Source: Silene latifolia (Eukaryota > Streptophyta > Magnoliopsida > Caryophyllales > Caryophyllaceae). Taken from it: 64,000 nucleotides of DNA. The position numbers and the translations under genes were made by a program. The stretch lies in contig NC_133532.1 of the NCBI RefSeq assembly GCF_048544455.1, forward strand, positions 88,615,156 through 88,679,155, in the 5' to 3' direction. Below the pieces are notes generated by a model. It ran no database searches and had not been told where the DNA came from. It saw only the letters and a list, made by a program, of their open reading frames with translations. Shown here one piece after another: positions 11,856 to 22,960 of the stretch (the stretch's first letter is position 1; each line of letters begins with the position of its first letter).

Positions 11856-12415
11856 CAAACCATGGAGGCTCCTACACCCTTTCACCCCTCTTATGGTTTG
11901 TCTACTTTTATTGTTTTCTTTATTGTATTTTGATCATTTGATTGAGGAGTCCTAGCAACATGCAGGACTAACACCTTGGCTCCATTAAGGTGTTCTTTTT
12001 ATTGTTGCCACATGTAAAATCCAAAATGACAATTTGTAGTTTCATGCATTGCATTCTGTGTGCATGAACTACCCCGAAATTCAAAACATTAGAAATAATG
12101 TCTATTTTGGTTTGGGGAAGTACATGCATACGCATCGGGAGGTAATCTAAATTACGCTCTCCGCCATAACAAAAACCCATGCATCATGTAGTGTAGCTTA
12201 GTATAGCTTGCATTTAGTTTAGAAATCATGCATCATACTTGCATAATTTCCTATCGTATTGGCTATTGAGGACAATGCCCATACTAGTGTGGGGATGGGA
12301 AATTCTAACTTGACTTTTATTCAAAAATAAAAAAATTTCGAAAAATTGAAAAATATTGAAAAATTGAAAAATAGAAAAATTGAAAAATCCAAAAACATGT
12401 TCATTTCCTTTGTAG
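11856..12415 (+). other. Athila A1 3' untranslated region, part 1
   Basis: No gene seen. It contains AGTGTGGGGATGGG near 12287 and an A-rich stretch of repeated AAATTGAAAAAT units (about 12335-12390). It is interrupted at 12420 by the solo LTR. Confidence 0.7.
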
Positions 12416-12420
12416 TGTAG
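12416..12420. repeat. Target site duplication TGTAG (left) of solo LTR
   Basis: TGTAG directly precedes TGTAACACCCC and is repeated at 14885-14889 directly after the other end. Confidence 0.9.
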
Positions 12421-14493
12421 TGTAACACCCCGGTTTATAAAAGAAGCCTTCGTCAAGACATTCCCTAATAAACCGGACTGTTACCATCTCGGTTTCCCGA
12501 GGTAGTGAATAACAAATTAAACTCCAAGGCAATTTATATAATTATTTTTAACTGAATTATTACAAAACCTCTTTACGTCAAATTACAAGAACTACCATAA
12601 ATAAAAGTGAAAGTCTTCTAGATGATGATCTAGCTACTAAGTCGTCTGATCCAGTGTCTCACGCCCATCCAGCTCCCGTTCTATCTCTTAACCTGTCAAG
12701 TCTGCTCACCAATATTTGGGTCATCACAGGTGTTCACGAATACACAGGGTCAACCACGAGGTTGAGTAGGGAAAACAATAAAACAACAAAATATGATATG
12801 CATGCTCCTCCGTCACCTCCATCTCCATCTCAACTCATATCTCATATCTCATACCCCGGACAACCCAGCCGTACCGTTCCCCGGTAGACTATATATATCG
12901 AACGTAGCCGATCTGCCAGCTCGCAGCTGAGGACACCAGGGCAAGTCCTGCAGAACCCGCCTGGGCCTTATCACAACTCACATCGTATCTCAACATCGTC
13001 ACTCCTACACCATCCTCCAATTCCAATGCATATGAAATGCTCAACAGAAATTAATGCAACACAATATATATATTAATGAATGAAATCATGCCAGCTACCA
13101 AATGTTGTGATAACAAACGCAACACGATCAATTCAGTCAATCACATTCCCGTATATGAATCATAACGTAAATCGACAACCACGAATCAAGTCAACACAAT
13201 TGAACAACAACGATAATAGGTCAAGTGTATTTCCCTACCTCAAAGTGCCAGCAAATCTAATTAAGTAGTTCAAGCAGTCCAGAAAATAAAGCAACGAATC
13301 TGATTATCGATCCTTCACGAATCCGTCACCTAAAACAATTATAATATTTATAATTACTAACTACTAAATATAGAAATCTCCCAAAATAGAAGTTTTCCCG
13401 AAATACAATCCCGACACCAAACTTATGCCCAACTGATAACTAAAATAACCCGATTAGTATTTGACCCAACTTCCCAAAATAGAAGGTTACTAAAGTAGAA
13501 TTTCTTAAAATGGAAACTTTCCCGATATAGTAAATTTTCTCTTTTAACAAACCCGACTCAAAACCCGACTTGAATTATTTTAAAAGACTCGGGAATTTAA
13601 GTTAAATAACTAATATGATAAATAAAGATTAAACGAATTATACGCTTAAGAAAACCCGAATCAAATATTGAACAACTCAACGACCCGACTTAAACCCGTC
13701 TTTAATTATTTAAATAACTCGGAATTAAATTAATTAATTAATTAAGAATACGACCCATTACGAAATATAACGATTAAATCTCCGACAAACCCGTTTCAAA
13801 ACTCAAAACAATTTAAATAACCCGATTAAACACAACCCACGCCTTCACTCTCACCCCCACCATTCACGCGCCATCTAACCCACCACGACAACCACCAACC
13901 ATGCTCCCCACATCGACCCCACCACCAACAACCACCACCAGCCTGGTCGACTGCCGCCGGCGAGTCGAACCAGGGCTGCCATTTGGCCTGGTTCACCGCC
14001 AAGCCTCACCAAACACCCTCTGTTCTCTCCTTACTACCACCGCAGCCAACACCTATAACCTGCCACACCACCACAGTCCTGCTCGCCGTCAGCCCACGAA
14101 CCCAGACACCGTGGCACCACCATTTCGACCTCCCCCGAGTCCACGGTGGTGCCACCCCAACCTAACCATCTAAACCGCCTGAAAACCCCTGCTTAAACAC
14201 GTTTACTACCCCCCTGTCGATGCCGCCTTGCACAACCACTAACACCACCTATAACCACCCTAACCACCACCACTACACTCGTCACTAACCACCCTACCCA
14301 TATACCCCGTCAACAACCACCAGAAATGCCCCTATCAGACACGCAACCACCCACAAAACCCGACATAAATGCGAAAACAGAGGAGAGAGGTTGAATCCTT
14401 ACCTTTCCGTCACCACCACCGCCACCATAGCCGCCTATGAACGTCGACAACCACCCCTAGCTCTTCTTTGCAGCACTGACGACAACCAAGCTC

Positions 14494-14514
14494 ACTCTCT
14501 CTCTCTCTCTCTCT
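14494..14514. repeat. CT microsatellite
   Basis: An uninterrupted CT dinucleotide run of about 21 bases inside the solo LTR. Confidence 0.95.
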
Positions 14515-14628
14515 ATGTGTGAAAAGCTGAGGTTTGGTGTTGATGAAGGTGGGAGGCGGGTTGAGGGAGGCGGGTTGAGGGAGTGTTAGGGAATATGGTT
14601 TGTAGTGATTAGAGTACTATTAGGGTTA

Positions 14629-14641
14629 GGGTTTAGGGTTA
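14629..14641 (+). repeat. Telomere-like TTAGGG/TTTAGGG units
   Basis: Three consecutive units spanning TTAGGG, TTAGGG and TTTAGGG-like sequence (ATTAGGGTTAGGGTTTAGGG) start near here inside the solo LTR. Too short to be a telomere tract. Confidence 0.7.
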
Positions 14642-14889
14642 AATGGGCTGAACCTGTTATTGGGTAAAATCAAATGGGTCGAGGGCAAAAGGGTTAGCTC
14701 ACATTTCGAATTCCCTATAAACCCGTCTCAATTAACTTAGATCGATACAACGCGAGTTAAGTAAAATAATTTAACGTGATTATCGACTCAACAATTAACC
14801 TGACTTAATTAGTAATATAAACGTATAATAAATAATATATAATAATATCCGATTAATTGATTATATAAAATACGGGGTATTACATGTAG

Positions 14890-16304
14890 TCTTGTATATA
14901 TTGTTTGAATATATTGTGTTTGTTCATCCTTGTTCACATTGATCGACTACGTCACATCCGAGACATGAGGATATTGAAGACCGCATGGTATGATCTTTCC
15001 AATCTCCTTTTTCCTCTTTATATTAATGACTATGTGGCTTTATTTTGATTGATGCGGCACAAACAATGTGAATTTCGGACTTGCATTTAAATTATATGAC
15101 ATACTAGTTGGTAGAAGCATATGCATTAGGATGTATATATGTTAGTTGCATCATGGCATGTAGTTTGCATGTTAGAAAAATTTATTGAAATCGTCTACTT
15201 GGGAAGCTTGACAAGTGTATATAGGCCCTAGTAGATGCTTTTTCTTCTTAAGACTTTGCTTGTTAGAATACTTGTAAAACACCCTAGGATGTGTCATGCT
15301 AGTATCCTTTGACCCATGGATTAAGGCCTAGTCAAGAGTACCTTGTGGTGTGATAACTCCTTGGCTACCGTTTATTCCAAGGTGACCCTTGAAACCATGC
15401 AACCATCATTCATCCATGTTCTACCATACATTTTGTCATCAAAGGGAATGGGCACAAAAAGAAATTGTTCAAAAATTTGAGTTCAAGAAAAGAAAAGAAA
15501 AGTAAAAAGTTTGCAATTGCATCAAAAGAAAAGAGGATTAACAAAAATACAAACTCCTATGCTTCAAATATAAGGCACCCTCATTACTAATTGGGGTGAC
15601 TTTGAAAATGTTCAAAAGAAAAATGCAAAAGTTGAAAATTGTCAAGTATTGAAATGCCAAAAATAAAAAGAAATGGCAAAAGAAAGTGTTCTCAAATGTT
15701 ATATGTCCCAAAAAATTGGGGGGAAAAACAACAACAAAAGCAAACTCCCAAATGAAACTCAAATACTATCGATCCCTTTATCCATCGTATCCATTTTTGT
15801 GCATGGTAGAGAGGGGACGACCCTTCTTCTTGTCTAGGCAAGAAGGGGAATTCCGCGATCCTCCAGTGTTTCTAATACCATAGGGAGTCTATTCTTGACA
15901 AAAGCATTTAACGATTGAGGACAAAGGTACCCTAGCTTGACACAATTTGGAGGTGATTTATTGGTATCCTTCTAGGCTTAGTAGTTTGAAGAAATTGCAT
16001 CTATGAAGGAGTGTGTGCCCTTGAATTGCTTCCCTTGTAGATAATTTCCGCCACTTAGATGAGGAAAGTGGCTATTCCTTTGTAGATGCATCCATTACTT
16101 GATTTTATGTGCTTTAATGTTTGGATGTGTCGCCATTTTGGCAAGACCCACCTTGCCTTGCAAGAAGGCATCCTACCTCATGGTTGTCTTGTTGTGAGTT
16201 GAAGGGGCGGAGTGAGACCCGCTAATTGTCGCATATCGGCTATGCTATTAGGTTAGTTTAAATAACGGTCCTAGTTTAGTCACCTCTTTACTCGGGACGA
16301 GCAA
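14890..16304 (+). other. Athila A1 3' untranslated region, part 2
   Basis: No convincing gene. It has A-rich and AAAAG-rich stretches (15476-15700), and short frames at 15538-15883 without recognisable domains. It is typical of the long non-coding 3' region of Athila elements. Confidence 0.7.
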
Positions 16305-16307
16305 AGG

Positions 16308-16324
16308 TTCGGTTTGGGGATATT
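16308..16324 (+). other. Athila A1 polypurine tract
   Basis: GGTTTGGGGATATT immediately precedes the 3' LTR start at 16325. It is the G-rich tract at the position expected to prime plus-strand DNA synthesis. Confidence 0.7.
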
Positions 16325-18087
16325 TGATGTGACCATTATTTGAGCACATGTAGTCCCCGAATTAGCCTCGTTCCTATGCTTTTTAGTGCATAATTGGGTC
16401 ATTTACTATCTTTAGTCCTTTGTTTTGAATATTCTTTGAGGTTTTATTTCCTTGGTAGGAGAGGAGTGCAAACCTTGCATTTTCATGGCAAAATGGAGCT
16501 AAATTGATCGAATCTAATGACCAAGCATCAAAGAGAAGATAAGACTAGAAGGCCTTTGTACATATTATAGTAGATGGGCAATGATGAAGAAATCCTTGCA
16601 TCCCCGACTAAATCCCGAAGGATTATTGGAAGAAGAAAAGAAGAAAAGGGAGCTGTGCAACAATCCGCCCGTCCAACTAGGCAAGACGCCCGTCCAACAC
16701 GAGAGAATCCGAGCGTCTTTGCAGAAGGGGCGCCCGTCCACCAACGTCACAATCCGCTCGTCCTGCCCAACAATCTGCCCGTCCAGCCACCAGGAAATCC
16801 GCCCGTCCCGACACCTTGGACGCTCGGATTCTCTTACAGGACCGCGAGACCTTTTCTTCCCTCCATGAAAGATGCGCATATTTATGAAAGACCGGCAAAA
16901 AGGAGACCGGCATCTCTTTTGAGAGGAGCGATTCCTCAAGGACTTAATCGTCATTTAAGCCCTTAGTAAACTCTAATTTTTGCACCTAATCCCCACTATA
17001 AATACCCCATTAGTCTAATTTGATAATCATGTTCTTCTTATCAATCTCTAGTGTAGTTTATATCATTCTAATCTCTTCTTAATCTTGTAATCAACTTTTA
17101 ATCAAGTCTTAATACAAATCTCATTTCCTTAATCTCTCTTTTGTTCATCTTTTAATTTGGGTAATTGAAGATTATTTGGGTTTTTATTGGGAGATTGACA
17201 ACCTTCCATTCAATCATGAAGTACTTCTATTATTCTTTGCTTTATTTTGGAATCATTAGTAGGTATAATCCTCTTAATCCCTTTTTAATTATTGTTAATC
17301 ATCTTCATTTATTCATCATGTTTTGCTTTGTTAATGTGATTGACAACCTTGTTAACATGCCAAATTTGATAATGAGTGAGTAGTTTCCTTAACTAGGGTT
17401 AATGGGTAATTATGGGAAACCAACATGGGGAATGATTCATGCTTAATCTAATATGTTTTCATAGTTTATTTGCTTGCTTGTTGTGATCTCAACTTATGCA
17501 CATGTTATGTTTGATGAAATGCGAGCCTATGAATCCTTGCATTTTTTACCCATCACCTACCTTTTCAATGAGACTTGTAAGACATAAACCAACTCGAGTC
17601 TCATTAGACCATGCATTTAGTTGAGTAGGGAGGATTAAGTTGACTTGTAGGTGTTGTACATTCTAATCGATTCGGCTTCGGGACCCAAACCTTTCTAGGA
17701 TTGTAAGATATAAACCAACTCGATCCATCACAACAATAATTGCTTGCTTATAATTTGAGAATTTGTTTGTATGATCAATTCCCATGAATCCCCAATGACC
17801 CCATGACACCCTAGTGCTTTTAATCAATTGTTTACATCCCTTTTTAAACATCTTGCTTGTTTTCTTTTTATTGCTATTTAGTTTAGTGATCTTCTCATCT
17901 CAACCCCAAATCGTGACACCCCTAGACACCGCTACTTGCAATCGAAAATCCTATATCAATACCCGTCCCTTGGGATCCGACCTTTACTTGCCACTTTACT
18001 AATAGTAGAGTTGTTTGTGAAGTTATAAATATTGTTTTGGTCTAGGTGCTCCTAACGACAAGTAACCGAAAAGAAAACCCACGGCCA
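16325..18087 (+). repeat. Athila A1 3' LTR
   Basis: A 1763-bp copy of the 5' LTR, from TGATGTGACCATTATT to ACGGCCA, followed by the TTAAC duplication. It includes its own CG-rich motif array at 16660-16830. Confidence 0.95.
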
Positions 18088-18092
18088 TTAAC
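18088..18092. repeat. Target site duplication TTAAC (right) of Athila A1
   Basis: Matches 4569-4573. Copia A leader resumes immediately after. Confidence 0.95.
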
Positions 18093-18346
18093 ATACAACC
18101 AAATTTAATTAACTCTTAATTAATTTTAATGCATTTTTATTCAATTTTATGCCATTTTAAGTTATAAAAAGTGGAAAAATATAAAAAAAATCAAATTTTC
18201 ATCCCATATCATCCTAAGACCATATTATTTACATGCAAGACCATATTATGTGATAAAACCAATTTTAGTAACATAATATCAATTTTAATAATTTATCTCA
18301 TAAATTACTAAAATCGTCTTAAGGCAACATGCGTGTATGTAACAAT
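18093..18346 (-). other. Copia A leader, part 2
   Basis: AT-rich sequence between the Athila A1 insertion and the copia A primer binding site. No gene seen. Confidence 0.75.
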
Positions 18347-18358
18347 GCTCTGATACCA
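18347..18358 (-). other. Copia A primer binding site (tRNA-Met initiator)
   Basis: On the minus strand it reads TGGTATCAGAGC, complementary to the 3' end of plant initiator tRNA-Met. It sits two bases inside the LTR boundary. Confidence 0.92.
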
Positions 18359-18360
18359 CT

Positions 18361-19651
18361 TGTTAGTCATTTAGACCTAGTTAATACTCATCTTATGATA
18401 CCAAAATTACAAGTTAATCTTTTTTGGTCTAAATCTACATGCATGCAAAACAAATAACTAGAAAATGGTATAAAAACATCTTAAGACAAATTCCTTACAA
18501 TTGTTTAAGGCAAATAAGGGCACTACAAAGGTCTCCTACCTTTGTAGTTCTTAAGCTATATGAATGTGGATGATCCTCCAAATACACCAAAATTACCAAA
18601 ATAGGTAATCTCCTAAGGTGGCACCCAAGATTAACCCAAAATACTAATTAAATTAATAACTAGTTAATAGTAGTAGTAACCTTGTAATTTGTATATTTGA
18701 TGTACTAATTAATATTATTACTTTGATAATATTATTAGTTGATATTTATATGTGTTTTTAGATGAAAATGATGAAAAAAATAAGAAGAAAAATTGGTCTC
18801 CAAGAGTAGTGATGAAACCGGTTATGGCACCCTTAAGACCAAGATTTTTCTTCAAATTTTTCCAACTAATAAAATGGGGTGAATAGTTGGGTATTTATAG
18901 CCAAATATGGGGAACAAAAGGAAGTGGAATTTGCCACTTAATGGACACATGTAGTCCTCTAAAAAACCGGTACATATGGACTGTATTTGGTCCATTTCGG
19001 TTTTCGACATTTGCCCCACAAATACTTATAAGTCTTATATTTAATTATCTTACATAATTAAATATTAATTTAATTATTTAACACTTAAATAATATAAATT
19101 AACTACCAATGACTACTTAACTATTAAGTAATCATAAGACCATTTTATCAACATACAATGTGCCAATATTATCCCAATTAGCTAATTTTACAACCTCTTG
19201 TAAAATATAAATAGCTAATTAATTCCACCTCAAAACATATACACATATCGCATAAAATTAATTAATTAATAAATTAATTAATAAATTCCAAATTATTAAT
19301 TTATTACTTAAATATCACATAATTAAATAATAAATCTTCTCTACCCGAGTTCGTAACCCGTCATCAAATAATAGTTTTACGTGACTAATTAAAAGTCAAA
19401 TAATACAAGGAATTAATTATCTCGTATCTCATACAAACAATTAATTCATTCTATTTGGGTGTCATCCTATAGGTGTGACCTAAAGGGATCAGCTCATCAC
19501 CGCCGTCACACGACAGTAATGTCAAACTCTAGTCAGTCAATCATTACCTATTAACAATGACCAGCTAACAAATAAAAAGATAAATCCCTGATATTCCTTT
19601 TACGAGATTTAATATGTAAACGCACTTATTGTGGAGGACACTACTCAAACT
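18361..19651 (-). repeat. Copia A 5' LTR
   Basis: On the minus strand it ends CTAACA at 18361 and begins near 19651 with GAGTAGTGTCCTCCACAATA, the family LTR start (compare 37633, 52345 and 57952). Its last plus-strand bases read CAAACT rather than the expected CA, so the terminal TG is mutated or the boundary is off by a base or two. Length is about 1290 bp, like the other copies. Confidence 0.85.
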
Positions 19652-20535
19652 TAATTGTATGATTATGTCGTTATAGCCTATATGAGGAGATTTTGTAGAG
19701 GAACGCTTTTGATCCGCTGCTTGTGATTGTTGATTGATGATTTCATTCCACGTAGGGTCTCCCTACTTAGTTATTGTGTAAATTATATAAGATGGTTGTT
19801 GGTTGATTAGCTTGTGATAATATCGTAAATGGTTTTGATATTGTTGATATTGTAATTGATTGTTCTTGATTGTCTATGGTTCGCGAGGTACACCCTCGGG
19901 TTAGTGAAGTCACTTGCGGGAGTTGCTTCACGCCCTTGATTCGCCCCTTGTGGTTCCCGTCACAAGGGGGGTGTGCAGATTAAGGAAATTGGGTTATTCG
20001 CTCGATGGAGATGAGCGGGGCTTAGGTGGGAACGACTGCGGTCCTCCTCTGGCGTTGTGGAATATCTGTTGCGATGGATATTCTGGCGGGACTAGTCAGA
20101 TGATTGGTGAGGTGACGATGTTGGAGATTGTGATTGTGTAATTATTTGTTGTTTTATCTTATATTGTTTATACAAAACTGAATCCGTTAAATGTTTTGAA
20201 AAATATGGTGGTCCATTCGGGGATGGTAATAAGCAGTTGTTTAGAAGGTATGGCTTAGATGCGCGCGGGATAGCTGGGGATGAGTCACCATAAGTCCGAG
20301 TAGTAGTCTTCCGCTGTAGCGTCATAACAATTTATTTGTTTCAGTTGAATTTTGGTTTGGAACACTTGTATCGTATTTCTCAGTTTTGGTTTGATGTAAA
20401 CACTTTAAATTTATTTACTTAAAGTATGTTTCTTGATGGTCACTTTTGATTACTATGCCTCGGGTAACCGAGATGGTAGCATTCTCATACATTTGATGGT
20501 CTTGGTAAGGCACCTTGGTGTATGGGGGTGTTACA
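19652..20535 (+). repeat. Tekay B 5' LTR (3' portion)
   Basis: Collinear with 26625-27504 of the 3' LTR, ending GTGTATGGGGGTGTTACA. The missing start is explained by insertion of copia A. Short frames here are mirrored in the 3' LTR and are not genes. Confidence 0.9.
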
Positions 20536-20538
20536 AGG

Positions 20539-20550
20539 TGGTATCAGAGC
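20539..20550 (+). other. Tekay B primer binding site (tRNA-Met initiator)
   Basis: TGGTATCAGAGC lies three bases after the LTR end, complementary to plant initiator tRNA-Met. Confidence 0.92.
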
Positions 20551-21344
20551 GACGATTTTGGAACCTGTAACTAATGAACCCAATGAACTTAGAGAGTCAA
20601 GCTAAATTGAACCCAGGTAGGAGTTGTTTGGAGCTAATGCAAAGGCTTGGGAGACGTCCTAAAGTCGCGAACTCGCCCTACAACTTTGAACCGATCACTA
20701 TGGGTTGTCATGGGATCGCTAGTTGTTTACTATTATTCATATGCATATGTTGGATGGATATATGGTGTGATGGATGAATTGGTGGAAAAAGATGAATAAT
20801 TATTGCATGATAACATGATTTGTGGTTAAGCATGTTTATATGACGGACGTGAATTTATAAGGTGGCATTTCTAGGAACATATGAATAGGAGTTGTATTGT
20901 ATAACATGTTTTTGGTTTCGTAGAAAGTTATAAAGTTAAAGGCATGTGGGTAGTTAGAATCATCAGCATGACTCGATCGAGTTGAGGGAACTCGATTGAG
21001 TAGGGTGGACTCGATCGAGTGGGCTGAGCTTGATCGAGTTGGTATATGTATACATTGGGCAGTAGCTACTGGTTTGTGCAACTCGATCGAGTAAGGGGAG
21101 TACTCGATCGAGTGTTGGGTACTCGACCGAGTACATATGTGACTCAATCGAGTAAGTTTTATGACAGTTCTGGGCAGGTTCTGGAGTTGGGGTACTCGAT
21201 TTAGTTGGTGGCTTACTCGATCGAGTGACTCCTACTCGACCGAGTTTGTGTTGTTACTCGATCGAGTAAGTTTTGTGCGGGTCATATTTGCTTTGAGCCG
21301 TAGGCTATGTGCTTACGTTTATCTCACTTTTATAGCTCAAAGAT
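20551..21344 (+). other. Tekay B untranslated leader
   Basis: Region between primer binding site and the gag ATG. No gene is seen; its 3' part is the palindrome array. Confidence 0.8.
20971..21270. repeat. ACTCGATCGAGT array in Tekay B leader
   Basis: At least ten perfect or near-perfect copies, including 20971-20982, 21009-21020 and 21081-21092, spaced irregularly by about 5-45 bases. Variants such as ACTCGACCGAGT and ACTCAATCGAGT occur. The array ends about 75 bases before the gag start codon. Confidence 0.95.
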
Positions 21345-22320
21345 ATGCCGCCAAAGAGATTAGCGTTGTACGTAAGGGCTCAGGAGATGAGTGTTGACGA
21401 GATCGCCAAGATGCTTGAGCATCAGGACGCGCTTACCAATACCCTCAAGAATATGGGGAAGGATAAGGAGGCCAGGGTAGACTTTGCCAAGATGTGCATT
21501 ACGATATCTCGCTTAAACCCCACTACCTATGTGGGTACAAGTGCGCCGATTTTGCTCAACAACTTGCACCGGGAGATGGAGAATATCTTGGGAATGGTAC
21601 TTTGTCTGGAAGAGTTTAAGGTGGAACAAGCTGCGTTCTACCTGAGAGATTCAGCTGGGGATTGGTGGGACAAGGTAAAGGATAGTGCCTTAGACATTTA
21701 TAGGAAGCAGGGTAAGACTGCAATCCCGTGGTCTGAGTTCAAGAGGGCTATGAAGCAGGAGTTCCGTTACGGAGCATGTTCGTAGCAAACTCGGTGATAA
21801 GTTTGATTCCTTCAAGATGACCGGAGATATGACGGTGACTGAGTACTATCACAAGTTTAGTGAAAAGGCCAGATACGCTGAAGATATGGGGCTAAATCAG
21901 GAGAATTTAACACTTCGCCTCGAGAAGGGGTTGACTTATCAGATCATAGAGAAGCTACCGGAGGGGACTGTTACCAATGTGAAAGAGTCTAATGAGAGGG
22001 CCGGACGGGCTGAGAGGTTATTTGAGATGGCCAAGGAATACAAAGAGAAGAGTTCTGAAAAGAGAAAGGCTGAGAGTGATGGTGGTGCCCAATCTAGCAA
22101 CAAGAGGGGTAACTACAATCAGACAAGGGCTTATTCTTCAGGATCGGGCTTTAGTGGAGGATCTTCCTAGGGGCGTGGCCGTGGTAGTAGCAGCAGCTCG
22201 GGTATATCGTGTTTCAACTGTAGCGGTATGGGTCACAAGAGGCATTAGTGTACTAGTGCAGTGGGGAGAGGTTTTCAGAGACCGTCACAGAGACCAACGC
22301 AGAGCTATGCTAGCAACCGA
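21345..22320 (+). pseudogene. Tekay B gag
   Basis: Starts ATG 21345 (MPPKRLALYVRAQE). The capsid region includes FLRDSAGDWW-like sequence (AAFYLRDSAGDWWDKV) and, after a one-base insertion near 21770, EHVRSKLGDKFDSF and MTVTEYYHKFSEKARY. A CCHC knuckle (CFNCSGMGHKRH then stop then C) follows, with TAG at 22246-22248 inside the knuckle. The frameshift and the stops make it a pseudogene. The product would package element RNA into particles. Confidence 0.9.
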
Positions 22321-22533
22321 CTAGCTAGATAATAGAACAATCAAGGAGGGAAGAGCAACAACGGTGGGTTGAACCAAAATGGCAGTAATTCTTATCAGAA
22401 ACCGGCAGCTAACAACAATCAGGCGTCGGCTGCCAAGCCTTCTACATCTGCCAGCACAGTGCAAGGACGTGGAAAAAAGAGTAGTCGCAAGCTGTTTATG
22501 ATGGACAAGTAAGCTGCTAAGGATGATGCACAC

Positions 22534-22960
22534 GTGATCACCGGTACTTTTCTTGTTAACAACGTTTCTACCTTTATTTTGATTTATTCGGGGGCGTCAC
22601 AATCGTTTGTATCATCGAGTCATGCTAAGTCTTTTGGTTTGAGAGAGTTTGAGTCTGTAAAAGATGAGATTTTTATACCGTCAGGTGAGTCAATGTCTTG
22701 TGTGAAGTTGTTTAGAGGGGTGTCCATGGTTATTGGACAAGTTGATCTTCCACTTGACTAGTTGGAGTTTCCTATGGATGGTTTTGAGATAATAGTCGGG
22801 ATGGACGGGTTGAGTAAGTATAAGGGTAGGATAGACTGTCTTCAAAAGAAAGTTTCTTTGAGAGGTCCTAAGGGGGTTAGTGTGTCTTATCGTTGGTTTG
22901 TTATCAAAACCAAAGTCAAAGTGATTGCAGCGGTGACCTTAAAGTCTTATTTGAGGAAGG
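22534..22960 (+). pseudogene. Tekay B protease
   Basis: Retropepsin-like segment. GTFLVNNVSTFILIYSGASQSF aligns with the family active site, but the catalytic Asp of the D-S-G triad is Tyr (IYSGAS). A flap-like segment and the [10 protein letters not shown] motif follow. TAG at 22759-22761 breaks the frame. Confidence 0.88.

Larger units (their letters stand above)
12421..14884 (-). mobile_element. Solo LTR, Tekay-type (minus)
   Basis: A 2464-bp sequence. On the minus strand it starts TGTAATACCCCG and ends CGGGGTGTTACA. Its last part carries CTCGGGAAACCGAGATGGTA, nearly the same as the end of the Tekay B LTR, which fixes family and orientation. Perfect 5-bp target duplications (TGTAG) flank it, and no internal coding region is present, so it is a solo LTR left by recombination between two LTRs. 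Inside are a CT microsatellite, a telomere-like stretch and a C-rich ACC repeat-like segment (13850-14350) whose short Pro/Thr-rich frames are not convincing genes. Confidence 0.88.
4574..18087 (+). mobile_element. Athila-type Ty3/gypsy element A1, lacking RT and integrase
   Basis: A complete 13.5-kb insertion with two 1763-bp LTRs, perfect 5-bp target duplications (TTAAC), a tRNA-Asp primer binding site, gag-protease, an env-position ORF, a purine-rich tract and a long 3' untranslated region. No reverse transcriptase, RNase H or integrase is present between protease (ending about 9262) and the ORF at 10257. A solo Tekay LTR (12421-14884) is inserted in its 3' part. The element must have been mobilised using polymerase supplied by another element. 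Confidence 0.95.
402..19651 (-). mobile_element. Ty1/copia element A, interrupted by Athila A1
   Basis: A minus-strand copia element. From right to left it has a 5' LTR (18361-19651), a tRNA-Met primer binding site (18347-18358), a leader (18346-18093 and 4573-2913), gag, protease, integrase and the region just before reverse transcriptase. Its RT, RNase H and 3' LTR lie beyond the left edge, past the Tekay LTR that interrupts it at 401. The Athila element 4574-18087 sits in the leader. The integrase and zinc-knuckle sequences resemble the Angela lineage, which is an assignment from memory of family motifs. Confidence 0.9.

Noticed and set aside
13901..14173. Pro/Thr-rich 90-codon frame in the solo LTR
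   Set aside because: Low-complexity ACC-rich sequence with several overlapping frames; no domain and no sign of selection.
12421..14884. Reading this as a DNA transposon with TGTAACACC/GTATTACA inverted ends
   Set aside because: The 5-bp target duplication and the CTCGGGAAACCGAGATGGTA match to the Tekay LTR end identify it as a solo LTR.
18347..18358. Possible tRNA genes at TGGTATCAGAGC sites
   Set aside because: These 12-13 base matches are retroelement primer binding sites; no cloverleaf sequence surrounds them.
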